Assembly (NCBI RefSeq): GCF_015207005.2
Contig: NZ_JADEXS020000002.1
Coordinates: 372,001-436,000 of the forward strand
Direction: 5' to 3'
Length of the DNA: 64,000 nt
From: Desmonostoc muscorum LEGE 12446
GTDB lineage: Bacteria; Cyanobacteriota; Cyanobacteriia; Cyanobacteriales; Nostocaceae
Both the position numbers and the translations under genes were made by a program. Positions 52,486 to 62,372 of this stretch are shown here, one piece after another; the first letter of the stretch is position 1; every line of letters starts with the position of its first letter. The notes below the pieces were generated by a model. The model worked only from the letters and a program-made list of their open reading frames with translations, was not told the DNA's origin and ran no database searches.

Positions 52486-54489
52486 ATGATTCCCCGAACA
52501 CGCATCCGAAATATTGGTATCTCTGCCCACATCGATTCTGGTAAAACTACGTTGTCAGAACGAATTCTCTTCTACACGGGCAGAATCCACGCTATTGAGG
52601 AAGTGCGGGGAGGCGGTAAGGGTGCAACGATGGACTTTATGCCAGAAGAAAAACTACATGGTATAACCATCACTTCTGCTGCTACCACCTGCCAGTGGCA
52701 CGATACCCAAATCAACCTGATTGATACACCTGGACACGTAGATTTCACAATAGAAGTGGAACGCGCCTTGCGGGTATTGGATGGGGCAGTGATGGTGCTG
52801 TGTGCTGTGGCGGGTGTGCAGTCCCAGTCCATTACGGTGGATCGGCAAATGAAGCGCTACCGAGTGCCGCGTTTGGCGTTCATCAACAAGATGGATCGGA
52901 CGGGAGCAGATCCATTTCGTGTAGTACAGGGAATACGCGATCGCTTACAACTAAATGCAATATTGCTCCAGTACCCGATCGGCAGTGAAGACCAATTCCA
53001 GGGAGTGATCGACCTAATAGAAATGACTGCTGACTACTTTGAAGGTGAAAACGGGGAAAACTGGCTTTTTAAGCCAATTCCCGAATCACTTAGGGATGAA
53101 GCACAACAGGCACGCGAAAGATTGCTAGATGCTTTGTCGCTGTTTTCAGAACCGATGACCGAGATGCTACTGGCGGGTGAGGAAATTCCTAAAGAATTAA
53201 TTTGGGAAACCATCCGACAGGCAACCTTGAGCCTAGAATTCACGCCTGTACTGCTGGGTTCGGCATTCAAAAATAAAGGAGTGCAAAACTTATTAGATGC
53301 AGTTACGCTTTATCTACCATCTCCGATAGATAGAGAAGTGGTCAAAACCGCAGAGTCGATTAGTGTCTACCCTAACCTCGATGCTTCCTTGGTGGCGTTG
53401 GCATTTAAACTCACTGTTGAATCCTTTGGGCAGTTGACCTATACCCGGATTTACTCTGGGACGCTCAAACCCGGCGATACAGTCTACAACTCGCGGACTG
53501 AACAGCGAGTGCAAATCGGTCGCTTGGTGCGGATGCACGCCAATAAGCGAGAAGAATTAAAAGTTGCCGTTGCTGGGGATATTGTGGCTCTGTTGGGTGT
53601 GGATTGTGCTTCTGGTGATACATTATGTTCTGGGGAACCACTGGTATCTCTAGAGAAGATGTTTGTGCCAGAACCAGTGATTACGCTAGCGATTACGCCC
53701 AAAAAGCAGGAAGACAGCGATCGCCTTTCCAAAGCACTCAATCGTTTTCAAAGGGAAGACCCTACCTTCCGCTTGAGCATCGACCCCGAATCAGGATCAA
53801 CTCTGATTTCTGGGATGGGTGAACTCCACTTGGAAATCTACCTCGAACGCATCCAACGCGAATATAATGCTGAGGTCTACGTTGGTACTCCTGCTGTGGC
53901 GTACCGGGAAACCATTAGACAACAAGCTACCTTTGACTACCGATTTAAGAAACAGTCAGGCGGTCCCGGTCAGTACGCCCATATTACTGGGTGGATTGAA
54001 CCCACAGATGAATCGTTTATCTTTGAGAATCGGGTGGTTGGGGGTGCGATTCCTAAAGAATATATCCCGGCGTGTGAGAAAGGTTTCCGTGAGGCGATGG
54101 AATCAGGAGAACTGGAAGGCTATCCCGTAACTGGCGTGAAAGTTGTTTTGGATGGTGGTTCTTATCACCCAATTGACTCTTCAGAATTGGCTTTCCGGTC
54201 AGCGTCCCATCAGGCTATTGAAGGTGCGATCGCCAAAGCAAAACCCTACATCCTCGAACCCATAATGCTTGTAGAGGTGGAAACACCTAACGAGTTCATG
54301 GGAAGGGTTCAAGGTGACTTATCCTCCCGTCGAGGTTTGTTGTTGGGTTCTGAGACAATGCAGGGATATACGGTGATTCGAGCCGAAGTACCGCTAGCGC
54401 GAATGTTTGGGTATTCTACAGAATTGCGATCGCTTACTTCTGGTATGGCTACTTTTTCAATGGAGTTTGCCTGCTATCGCCAGTCCTGA
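52486..54489 (+). CDS. fusA: elongation factor G paralogue
   Basis: 667 residues, with all five EF-G domains. P-loop AHIDSGKTT (14-22), DTPGHVDF with catalytic His84, NKMD at 134-137, GSAFKNKG (G5). Domain IV tip region [20 protein letters not shown]. Switch I reads [10 protein letters not shown] at 54-63: the usual Glu-Arg before GITIT is replaced by Leu-His. It stands alone, not with rpsL, rpsG and tuf, so it is an accessory paralogue. It might serve special translation, recycling or drug tolerance (inference). AAAGGAAATTTT precedes the ATG. Confidence 0.85.
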   Translation: MIPRTRIRNIGISAHIDSGKTTLSERILFYTGRIHAIEEVRGGGKGATMDFMPEEKLHGITITSAATTCQWHDTQINLIDTPGHVDFTIEVERALRVLDGAVMVLCAVAGVQSQSITVDRQMKRYRVPRLAFINKMDRTGADPFRVVQGIRDRLQLNAILLQYPIGSEDQFQGVIDLIEMTADYFEGENGENWLFKPIPESLRDEAQQARERLLDALSLFSEPMTEMLLAGEEIPKELIWETIRQATLSLEFTPVLLGSAFKNKGVQNLLDAVTLYLPSPIDREVVKTAESISVYPNLDASLVALAFKLTVESFGQLTYTRIYSGTLKPGDTVYNSRTEQRVQIGRLVRMHANKREELKVAVAGDIVALLGVDCASGDTLCSGEPLVSLEKMFVPEPVITLAITPKKQEDSDRLSKALNRFQREDPTFRLSIDPESGSTLISGMGELHLEIYLERIQREYNAEVYVGTPAVAYRETIRQQATFDYRFKKQSGGPGQYAHITGWIEPTDESFIFENRVVGGAIPKEYIPACEKGFREAMESGELEGYPVTGVKVVLDGGSYHPIDSSELAFRSASHQAIEGAIAKAKPYILEPIMLVEVETPNEFMGRVQGDLSSRRGLLLGSETMQGYTVIRAEVPLARMFGYSTELRSLTSGMATFSMEFACYRQS

Positions 54490-54879
54490 ACCTATTAGAC
54501 ATCTCCGAAAAATAATTGTTTTGACGTAGCAATGCTATGTCTCTACAAGGGTTCTGGGGAACCCATATTTAATTTCTAGAGATGTCTATTTGTGAAAATT
54601 CGTGGTGTCCAGATCCCCGACTTCATAAAAGTTGTCGGGAATCTAATTTTTCGCAAATGATTTAGGATTGCTAGAGTTGAAATTAGTGATCGCCTTTGCT
54701 TGGGTTTAAATCATCTCTACCATTTAGGGAATCAATACTATTTAGTTCATTTGGCGATATAAGTGTCCGCCACAATATTGGATCGAGCGCGTGTTGCTTA
54801 ATCGCTTACTCTGTCTAGTTTTTAGACTTTTTATTACGTCGAACTCAGGTTTTATAAAGTTCTCAAACTACCGCTCACA
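54490..54879. repeat. intergenic stretch with cyanobacterial hairpin repeats
   Basis: No gene. TAGACATCTC at 54495 pairs with GAGATGTCTA at 54580. GACGTAGCAATGCTATGTC (54523) and AGATCCCCGACTT / AGTTGTCGGGAATCT (54610-54645) are common cyanobacterial dispersed hairpins. One may be the EF-G terminator. Confidence 0.55.
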
Positions 54880-55219
54880 CTACTCTTCCCACTCAATCAG
54901 CACCCCATCCACAATCGCAACCCCCCACTGCGGAAACTTCGCCAGCAGCTTCTTGATCACAATTTGCAAAGCCGGGTCATCATTCCAGCACTCTTGCAAG
55001 AAGTCCAACCCCGGATTCTCCCCCGAATTTGCCGCTCGATTTAGTTTTTCCCTTCTTACAGGTCGCACATTTGACAAAAGCTACAATCGCCTCATGCGAC
55101 CACTTTTCAGGATTTGGCACGGGTGCAGCGGAACTTTGACCTTCATGATTTGCTTTTATTTCTCCACCCGAAACTGAATTTTCAACTAACAACGAAGTGG
55201 GATTATCTTGTTCCCACAC
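54880..55219 (-). pseudogene. plasmid-type protein fragment (copy d), frameshifted
   Basis: Reads LLVENSVSGGEIKANHEGQS and PNPEKWSHEAIVAF; after a +1 shift near 55065 NVRPVRREKLNRAANSGENP, GLDFLQECWNDDPALQIVIK and KLLAKFPQWGVAIVDGVLIE end at TAG 54880. Here the PALQIVIKK junction is in frame, showing that copies a and c carry an extra base at that point. Confidence 0.65.
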
Positions 55220-55313
55220 TCAAATGGCATTAATATCTTAATGAGGGTGCCATTCGTTTCAAAAATTGTTTTACTTATCCAGTTTACAACTTTTAACAAA
55301 TCCAGATGAATTT

Positions 55314-56291
55314 ATGTCTTGTAAAATCGGTATTTCATACATTATTAAGTTTGGAGATACACTTTTTGATATTGCTAAACGAGAGTTAGGTGACATCAAA
55401 CAGTGGCACCAAATTCTCAAACCTAATGGCACTTCCTTCGCAGAATATGAGACAAATAATTTGGAGGTAGGGCAAGAAATTTGCTTGCCTCAAAGAACAA
55501 AAGAAGAGAAGATTTACACTGTATGTCTTAATGCTGAAGATTTTAAAGGACGAGATGCATACACAGTAATACAGAGCGTCTTTGGGAAAGGTGCAATAGA
55601 AGCTCCAGATAATTGCGATTCCACACATGCCCCACACATTACCCAGGATACGGATAACAGTATAGGTAATCATTTTGTATTTCACATACATCGCGATCAA
55701 GATTGCGATCCAGTTACCCACAGTCCAAATCGACAGCGTTGTGAGATCAAAGTCTTCAATCGTTCTGATGACAAGCTTAAAGGTTACAAAGGAGCAACAT
55801 TTGCTTATGATTGGAGATTCCAAATCAACAATGATATGACCGTCTCAAAATCTTTTACCCACTTTTTTCAACTTAAGTCAGTAGGAAGCAATACGGATAC
55901 TCCTCTCGTGACTATCTCAGGTGCAAAAGTTAAAGGCATTGATAAAATTCAAGTGCGCTTCATTACTCCCTTAAAGGAAAAAGTTTTAGCAGATTACAAC
56001 TGGTCAGATATCAAAGGCGAATGGCTAAATGTTTACTGTCAAGCTAAATTCGACTATCAAGGTTATTTAATTCTCACAATCAAGAAACTTGATGGTACTT
56101 TATTACTGTCAGTCAAAGAACCGAACCTCAATCTCTGGCAAGATGGTGATTACGTCCGGCCTAAATGGGGAATATATCGCAGTCTGAATGACAAGAAAAA
56201 TCTTCGTCCTAATGAAGAGACTGTAAGATTTGCCAACTTCTCAATTACTAATGGAAATACTCTATTTAACTCTTACATAACTGGCAAATAA
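55314..56291 (+). CDS. LysM-domain polysaccharide lyase-like protein
   Basis: 325 residues from ATG 55314. LysM domain about 5-60 (YIIKFGDTLFDIAKRELGDI, then LEVGQEICLP). The following 250 residues resemble the heparin-lyase/PF14099 beta-jelly-roll (FVFHIHRDQDCDP, RQRCEIKVFN, FAYDWRFQINNDM, THFFQLKSVG, KWGIYRSL). No signal peptide is visible. It would bind and cut or modify an acidic polysaccharide. It opens a glycan gene region. The low GC resembles the genes to its right. Confidence 0.65.
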   Translation: MSCKIGISYIIKFGDTLFDIAKRELGDIKQWHQILKPNGTSFAEYETNNLEVGQEICLPQRTKEEKIYTVCLNAEDFKGRDAYTVIQSVFGKGAIEAPDNCDSTHAPHITQDTDNSIGNHFVFHIHRDQDCDPVTHSPNRQRCEIKVFNRSDDKLKGYKGATFAYDWRFQINNDMTVSKSFTHFFQLKSVGSNTDTPLVTISGAKVKGIDKIQVRFITPLKEKVLADYNWSDIKGEWLNVYCQAKFDYQGYLILTIKKLDGTLLLSVKEPNLNLWQDGDYVRPKWGIYRSLNDKKNLRPNEETVRFANFSITNGNTLFNSYITGK

Positions 56292-56380
56292 AAATACTTT
56301 TTGAGTAAAATCGCAAATTAATTTGTTAAGCGATCACTGGCAGAAAACCTTAAACATAATAGCATTGATTTCCCAAAGAA

Positions 56381-56424
56381 AAAGCAAATGATTTGGAAGT
56401 GGGTCAGGAAATCTGTTAGCCATC
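56381..56424 (+). pseudogene. LysM remnant
   Basis: AANDLEVGQEIC-like frame (NDLEVGQEIC) before TAG repeats the end of the LysM domain at 55455-55490. A leftover of a partial duplication. The rest of 56292-56607 has no gene. Confidence 0.45.
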
Positions 56425-56607
56425 TTGTGAGATAGGAACTAATAAACTCTCTAACAGAGTAGTAGTAAGTACTGAGTACTGAGTATTTTCTGTCTGGCAC
56501 ACTCTCTGTTTTAAAGACCTTCACTGAGCTTGACACATAACAAATTACAAACATCGTTCCTCAGCATGATCAATAGTGCTGAACAATCAAACAGAAAAGT
56601 GAATAAA

Positions 56608-57528
56608 TCAAGAATGCTGTAAAGCGAATTTAAATTTATTTACCAGAATATCATAACAAGATCCCTTTTTTGGCTTGGTCTTCCAATGATTATGCCAATG
56701 ATATGCATACGAATTATTTAGCATATCCATTACTAAATCATCCTTAAAAAAACTATCAAAGCCTATACAATTTTTTTGTTTCCAAAGAGGATCAAAAATT
56801 TCACATGGTAAAATTTTTAGTTCCTTAATAAGAGGTTCTGTTTTTGAAAAAATAAACCAAGGTACGACTGTATCATATTTTTCTACAAGGGCTGATATAT
56901 TCTTTTTTAAAATTCCTTTATCTGATGAGAATAATATAGCACTGTTAGCAAACTTTTGATGTTCCCACTCATAAACAAAATCGCCCTGCTCATAAAGACT
57001 AGTAAAATCTTTTAAAAAACAAACATCTAAATCAGTGTATACAAAGCTATCCTTTTCCTTTACACACATTAATAATCTAAAAATATCACCCCAATAACTA
57101 AGTTTATACTGCTCTTTAACAGAGCCATAGAATGGTATTTCAATAATTGATTTACTTGTTGCTGTTAGACCCATTACAGGATGCCTTAAGCGAGATGGAT
57201 GTCTTGGCAGTCTATCTAGAAAAACTTTTTTATACATTTGACTTTTTAAAGTAAAATATTTATTGTATGCTTGAATGATTAAAGTATCGAAATAATTCTG
57301 TTCTCGGCTAGGAAAAAACTTTTCAAAAATAGTACCTTTAGACAAATATTCTAATTTAATTTCTTTAATTTCTACTCTTGAGTTTTTGAAAAGAAAACTG
57401 ATATCTTTTAAATTATTACAATTTTCTAAATATAATTCTAGATTTCCAGTTTGTGTAGCGAGAAAAGAAGAAAAAAATAATTCACTTATAGCAGGGATGT
57501 TTCCGTTCCAGTAAGCAAGAAATTTCAT
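56608..57528 (-). CDS. glycosyltransferase with DXD motif (GT32-like)
   Basis: 306 residues. LSYWGDIFRLLMCVKEKDSF, then VYTDLDVCFLKDF holds the metal- and nucleotide-sugar-binding D-x-D (DLD). YAYHWHNHWKT near the end is typical of GT32/Gb3-synthase-like enzymes. It transfers a sugar to an unknown acceptor. Very AT-rich, Lys/Phe/Ile-rich composition differs from the left half of the window. First of four glycan genes on this strand. Confidence 0.7.
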   Translation of the reverse strand: MKFLAYWNGNIPAISELFFSSFLATQTGNLELYLENCNNLKDISFLFKNSRVEIKEIKLEYLSKGTIFEKFFPSREQNYFDTLIIQAYNKYFTLKSQMYKKVFLDRLPRHPSRLRHPVMGLTATSKSIIEIPFYGSVKEQYKLSYWGDIFRLLMCVKEKDSFVYTDLDVCFLKDFTSLYEQGDFVYEWEHQKFANSAILFSSDKGILKKNISALVEKYDTVVPWFIFSKTEPLIKELKILPCEIFDPLWKQKNCIGFDSFFKDDLVMDMLNNSYAYHWHNHWKTKPKKGSCYDILVNKFKFALQHS

Positions 57529-57703
57529 AATCTTAGATTTTTACTTATTATATCTGACAAATAATCCCTCATATGAGGAGAAAATTCACTTTACACTTAC
57601 ATAATTTTTTAGCATATTGACTGTTTCCAATCTTATAACTAAAAATTTATATTTTCTGTATAGTCTTATTAAGATTCACCAATATTAACATCAAAAATAT
57701 TTA

Positions 57704-58411
57704 TTAATTATTTGTTAGTAAATCAATAAACCTATTAACATCTTTACAACCATAGTTAAAGGTGTCTATCCCATATTTCACAACTAAATTAGTCAGGATA
57801 GATTGGTCACATCTATGCTGTTGAAATCCCGGTAAGTCTGGCAAACCACAAGTATTTTCGAGATGACGAGATGCAATTCTTTCATCTAAATTATATCTCA
57901 GCCACTCTGATACAAATTTGAGAGTAAAATTATTTTTCTCTAGTAACATCCATGTAGCTTGAACTTGTTTTGCTTTATAATACTGTGGCTGATCGCAATC
58001 CATATATACAAAAGTATCTCTTTTCGTCCAATGCGAATTTTCAAACTTAATTTGATGAAAAAATGTACCTTTATTACTAATACATAAATCTACTAATATT
58101 TGAAGAGATCGTTTTACACCCCAAGGTCCACAATCATAGTAAAATACTATATCACCATCTTGAATTTTATTGAGAATATCTAGGATAATATAAGGTTTAA
58201 AAACATAGCCATTTTCCAAAATTGATTTATCTAAATATATCCTATTTTGTACATAAAAGTTTGTTTTCAATAAATCTTCTTCACTCCAAGAAACAATATT
58301 TGTAATACCTTGCTCTCTGGCGGTTAAATTTAAATTTAACTGATTCTGTCTATATAATCCACTTTTACGGCCAAATCTGTCGTCAGCGTAATTGAGAAGA
58401 TACAATTCCAT
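57704..58411 (-). CDS. glycosyltransferase-like protein
   Basis: 235 residues from ATG 58411 (AAGGA 7 nt upstream; a GTG lies 7 codons earlier). FKPYIILDILNKIQDGDIVF, then YYDCG; TFVYMDCDQPQYYKAKQVQA; LKFVSEWLRYNLDERIASRH; PDLPGFQQHRCDQSILTNL. These match a family of small glycosyltransferase-like proteins in polysaccharide loci (recalled), with Asp/Cys motifs in place of a clear DXD. Donor and acceptor unknown. Confidence 0.6.
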   Translation of the reverse strand: MELYLLNYADDRFGRKSGLYRQNQLNLNLTAREQGITNIVSWSEEDLLKTNFYVQNRIYLDKSILENGYVFKPYIILDILNKIQDGDIVFYYDCGPWGVKRSLQILVDLCISNKGTFFHQIKFENSHWTKRDTFVYMDCDQPQYYKAKQVQATWMLLEKNNFTLKFVSEWLRYNLDERIASRHLENTCGLPDLPGFQQHRCDQSILTNLVVKYGIDTFNYGCKDVNRFIDLLTNN

Positions 58412-58529
58412 AAATTCCTTGTTTTGTTTCACAGTTTCGTTTTAGCAGATAAGGAAAGCATCACTTTCCCTATAAATATCAAGAAACATTTCTGTCTTTT
58501 AGAGGAAAATTAAACTTAGTGACTGGAAT

Positions 58530-60434
58530 CTATAAACTAAATAACCAATATGGAATAATTTTAAATTCATGAGAAAAAGTTGGCTGAACTTGGTATTTTG
58601 AAATAATAGTAGAAGTGTCAATTTCAAATTGAAGTTCTGGATATTGATGACAAGCCACATAATATAGAGGTAAAAGACGTTGAATATCAAAGTTTGAACT
58701 TTGGTTATAAGTCCAGGGTTTTTGATAATAAGGTAGCAGCCACTGAAAAAGTTTAGCAAAAATTTGCTGATCCTGATATTGAAATTTCCATAAATCAATA
58801 CCAATATGCTGGCTAATTTGAGCAAGATTTACCCATACTTGTAAATTTAAAACATAGCAACTAAATACATCACTACGATTCTTTTGTAAGGACTGAGTAG
58901 CATTTTGCTCAAACTGCTGCATAAGTAGTAATTTGCTGTGTTGTACAACGTGTATCAAAGTACGAATATCATGGATAAATGCAGCTAATGATGCTACTAA
59001 CAAAGAATGAGTATTTATGTGTATACTTTGCTTATTTTGGTTGGTATTTTGATTATTATCTTGAAGCCAGTTGAGAAAATTTAGGCATAAAAATTTCAAA
59101 GATTCATCGTCAGAAGTTGTCCAATACCCAGAGGGAGAGAGAATAACAATAGCATCTAACAATACATAAAAATTTGTATTTTTTAAAATTTGATAGTAAG
59201 TTGTTTCTGATTGTTTTTTACACTTGGCAGATCCTAAATGAGGATTTATGTATATAGCTAATTCAATTAACCATATCCTAACTAACTTAGTAGCACGGAT
59301 AGCATATTGTTCATCTCCTGTAAAATACCAAGCAATGGCTAGTTGAATAGTATAATCAACCATTAATTGAAAACACTTTTGCTCATCATTTATGTTTTTT
59401 ACAACTAATAATAGATGACTAATAAGTTCAAAAACTTCACTATCTCCGCTTTGCCATGCTTGTCTTGTCTTCAAAAGGTTTACTTCATTATAAATTAACA
59501 AATTGTTTTTAGACAAAGTTTGACTTACAATCTGTTCATCTAGATCATTAAGAAACTCTTTAATAGCGTAAAAACGTATTTCTACTCTCTTGCTTACATC
59601 TTGTTCACATTCTGATACCCCTGAAAATAGACGTGCTACCCAGCCAGTAAAGTGAAATTGTTCTGATTTGGATAATAGTTGTTTTTTTTCTTTTTCCCAA
59701 GGTTGAAGGCCCCATTGATTCCATACACCAGGAACTGACAAACGACTCAGTAACTCTGCTTTAGGACGATTACTATACCACCTATTTTCATCAAATTCTT
59801 CCTTAGCATCTCGACGAAAAATAATCTGTGGTTCTTCAGTAGGATTTTGATTAAAATTAAGGTCAAGTAAAAGCTCATTGTTCAAAACTCTGCTCATTGG
59901 AACAATAAAGTATTTATTATTTTCAAAGGACTCTACATCATCAACTATCTTTGCCCAAGCATTTTTAGTAAGGAAACAGTTTCCATCCCAAGGAAGAACC
60001 CATTTAGCTAAAGTACGACCTTCACATAGAGCAATATTTCGCGCCTTGTTATTGTTCATTACATAAAGAATTTTGTACCGATAAAGATAATTTTCTAGTT
60101 TTCTTTGGTCAAAATTTAAGGTTTTTATATACTGCTTATCATGAAATTTAAATTCAAAAAAACCTTGAAAATCAAAATCAATTCTAGTGTACTCTTCTTG
60201 AATAAATGGAATATGAATATATTTTTGATTATATTTATTTAAAAGTTTTAAAATTGCTTTTTCATATTCTGAATCTACTATACGATTGACTACCCATCGC
60301 TTATTACACTTTATTAAAAACGGTTCATATTTAAGAATAAACTCAGTATTCTCTAATGTTTGACCTTTTTTATGACGTGGTGATAGATCATTTCCTAATA
60401 TCCGATATAAAACAAAAGTATTGTCTTTATCCAT
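58530..60434 (-). CDS. fusion: glycosyltransferase-like domain plus alginate-lyase-like domain
   Basis: 634 residues. N-terminus (about 1-300): FVLYRILGNDLSPRHKKGQT, KRWVVNRIVD, LPWDGNCFLTKNAWAKI, a nucleotide-sugar-transferase-like family. C-terminus (about 320-600): alginate-lyase (PF05426)-like alpha barrel: TIQLAIAWYFTGDEQYAIRA, YINPHLGSAK, GYWTTSDDESLKFLCLNFLN. The usual NHGxWY-type active site is replaced by INTHSLLV, so lyase activity is uncertain. Making and trimming one polysaccharide with a single protein is possible (inference). Confidence 0.65.
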   Translation of the reverse strand: MDKDNTFVLYRILGNDLSPRHKKGQTLENTEFILKYEPFLIKCNKRWVVNRIVDSEYEKAILKLLNKYNQKYIHIPFIQEEYTRIDFDFQGFFEFKFHDKQYIKTLNFDQRKLENYLYRYKILYVMNNNKARNIALCEGRTLAKWVLPWDGNCFLTKNAWAKIVDDVESFENNKYFIVPMSRVLNNELLLDLNFNQNPTEEPQIIFRRDAKEEFDENRWYSNRPKAELLSRLSVPGVWNQWGLQPWEKEKKQLLSKSEQFHFTGWVARLFSGVSECEQDVSKRVEIRFYAIKEFLNDLDEQIVSQTLSKNNLLIYNEVNLLKTRQAWQSGDSEVFELISHLLLVVKNINDEQKCFQLMVDYTIQLAIAWYFTGDEQYAIRATKLVRIWLIELAIYINPHLGSAKCKKQSETTYYQILKNTNFYVLLDAIVILSPSGYWTTSDDESLKFLCLNFLNWLQDNNQNTNQNKQSIHINTHSLLVASLAAFIHDIRTLIHVVQHSKLLLMQQFEQNATQSLQKNRSDVFSCYVLNLQVWVNLAQISQHIGIDLWKFQYQDQQIFAKLFQWLLPYYQKPWTYNQSSNFDIQRLLPLYYVACHQYPELQFEIDTSTIISKYQVQPTFSHEFKIIPYWLFSL

Positions 60435-60473
60435 TTAAAAAAACACTCCAACTTAAATTTGCTAACTTTAGTA

Positions 60474-61478
60474 TTAAAAACGCAGGTAATTATTAAATTT
60501 GTTTTCTTTTAATTTAGTAACATTATTTTCTTGACTTAGGAGATAAACTTGTCTATTTAGAAGATTTGGCATTGTAAATCTTGCTTGTTTAATAACATTA
60601 GTAAATGTTGATCTATGAGTTCCAATGAAAATTTTACTATGTATACAAATATACTGTTCAATGCAGCCAATTATTTCATTGTTTGTGATTTCTCCTATCT
60701 CATCTAGAAAATTATTTAAGGAAATGATATTAAATTTTTGATACAATGGTTGTAAGATTTCTTTTTGTTTTTCATCAGTAGCTAAAAATAAATTTTGCTT
60801 ATTCAAGAAAATATTTTCTAAACACTCTACTACAACATCTGGCTCTAGTAGATAAAAGAAATCTCCTCTTCTTAAATGAAGACTATTATAATCACCTAGT
60901 TTTCTAATTATATTTTCTGCCTTAGTAATTATATCTTTTTGAAAATGGATATACTTGTTAATCAGTGATTTATAAAAAATATATTTTTCTGAGGATAGAT
61001 AAGTAAATAAATCATTCCCTTGTAGATTTTCAAAAAATAGAATTGGTGTAAGGTCATTTTCAAATTCTTTTAAAAATCCTCGAATAGTAGTAGTTTGTGA
61101 CCAAATTTTACAATGTTTTTGAAAATAAATATCTTCCACAGAACCCGGAGAAGGTAATTTATCTATCCATAAATGTTTTTCAGCACCTCCGATACTAGTA
61201 ATATATTTTTTTGGCACATCTTGGACAATAGGACTATCCATATCAATAATTTTTACAATTTGTTGAAGATCTTTGATATCTAAAAAAACACTCCAATGAG
61301 CAAAAGAATCTTGCTTTTGTTCATTAATATTAGAATTATTATTCAAAACTACTCGTGGAAGTATTAATGTACGTTGAAGTTCTTTTGCCATAAGAATTGC
61401 ATTTTCTAATGACTGTCTTTGATTATTAAATCCACTAGCACTCTTGTATGTTAAATATTTTTCTTCAGTGGCAATCAT
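60474..61478 (-). CDS. O-fucosyltransferase-like protein
   Basis: 334 residues. TYKSASGFNNQRQSLENAIL, then AKELQRTLILPRV is the N-terminal mark of the GDP-fucose O-fucosyltransferase superfamily; NSLHLRRGDFFYLL carries the catalytic HxRRGD-like Arg; IFIGTHRSTFTNVI is the donor-binding end. Known members transfer fucose; the acceptor here is unknown. GAGAAG precedes the ATG. 61479-61857 upstream has no other gene and probably holds the promoter of the four-gene set. Confidence 0.75.
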   Translation of the reverse strand: MIATEEKYLTYKSASGFNNQRQSLENAILMAKELQRTLILPRVVLNNNSNINEQKQDSFAHWSVFLDIKDLQQIVKIIDMDSPIVQDVPKKYITSIGGAEKHLWIDKLPSPGSVEDIYFQKHCKIWSQTTTIRGFLKEFENDLTPILFFENLQGNDLFTYLSSEKYIFYKSLINKYIHFQKDIITKAENIIRKLGDYNSLHLRRGDFFYLLEPDVVVECLENIFLNKQNLFLATDEKQKEILQPLYQKFNIISLNNFLDEIGEITNNEIIGCIEQYICIHSKIFIGTHRSTFTNVIKQARFTMPNLLNRQVYLLSQENNVTKLKENKFNNYLRF

Positions 61479-61857
61479 TTCTTCTCAATTAAATAGTTCA
61501 AAATTATCATAAGTTTGTTATTGTAAACGCAAAAAGTACTCTTTTGTCGATATATATGGTATGTTAATTAATCCTCCATTCTTTAATTATCTGACTTACC
61601 TAACTCTTAAATGCGATTTAGCACAGCACATTGCAAGCATAATTGGACTGCTTTATTCTGATAGATAGCGTCTTATTAACTTACCTCCAAAACTGTTTTA
61701 TTTTGAAATATACCTTCTTTAATTTGATTTTGACCAATTAGAAACGTCAACTGTACTTTGTCAACAAGTTTTCTAAATCAGATTATATTCAAGTATTTTG
61801 TATTTCTTTATTACTTATTTAGGAGCGCTGACAAGACGCTGATGATTTAGTAAGCAG

Positions 61858-62007
61858 TTAAATTCGGCTTTTGAAAACTCTCCCAAATCCAGCAATAGCA
61901 AGTAGTGCGTAACCGTAGTTCAGATATGCTTCCAGAGGAGCTTCAGAAATAGCTAAGTTCTTCTTCATAAATTCTGAAGCGGTCACTGCTTCTTTGATAT
62001 TGCTCAT
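61858..62007 (-). CDS. small peptide gene (49 aa)
   Basis: ATG 62007 with GAGG 7 nt upstream, stop 61858. Product MSNIKEAVTASEFMKKNLAI, SEAPLEAYLNYGYALLAIAG and FGRVFKSRI: a leader-like acidic/helical N-terminus followed by a hydrophobic small-residue core and basic tail. It could be a small membrane peptide or a peptide-natural-product precursor, but no modifying enzyme is adjacent. The upstream promoter region is replaced by the 97-bp repeats. Confidence 0.5.
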   Translation of the reverse strand: MSNIKEAVTASEFMKKNLAISEAPLEAYLNYGYALLAIAGFGRVFKSRI

Positions 62008-62072
62008 AAATTACCTCTTTGATTTTTTTAAAATCTATTTTGCTTGCAAAAGTTATCAGGAAAGGCAGAGGG

Positions 62073-62273
62073 CAGTCCCAATGAAAAAATTTCATCACCA
62101 TGAATGAAAATGTGATGTGAGACGGATCTATATAGATACTCATCGAAGGAACATTTTCAAGTCAGAAGGCAGAAGGCAGTCCCAATGAAAAAATTTCATC
62201 ACCATGAATGAAAATGTGATGTGAGACGGATCTATATAGATACTCATCGAAGGAACATTTTCAAGTCAGAAGG
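62073..62273 (+). repeat. 97-bp dispersed block, two tandem copies (B and C)
   Basis: 62073-62169 and 62177-62273 are identical to each other and to 12275-12371, joined by a single GCAGAAGG-type spacer. Preceded by AAAGGCAGAGGGCAG. Confidence 0.95.
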
Positions 62274-62292
62274 AAATTCTGACTCCTGCACT

Positions 62293-62372
62293 CTGCCTGT
62301 GACCAAAGGGAACAAGGGTCTAAAACCCCGCCGTCTACACGGCGCTTACAATTGGGCGGGGTCTGAATCCCC
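62293..62372 (-). repeat. approximately 85-bp structured block (copy B, inverted)
   Basis: On the minus strand GGGGATTCAGACCCCGCCC leads to GGGGTTTTAGACCC and TTGTTCCC, matching 12384-12470. Relative to the 97-bp block it is inverted compared with the 12-kb site. Followed by long pyrimidine heptamers (TTCTGCC) to 62425. 62426-62692 has no gene. Confidence 0.65.

Noticed and set aside
54791..55177. 128-codon plus-strand frame
   Set aside because: Antisense to copy d of the plasmid-type protein family, whose frames match three other copies.
62293..62372. tRNA- or retron-like RNA
   Set aside because: The G/C-paired block lacks a T-loop, an anticodon arm and any nearby reverse transcriptase.
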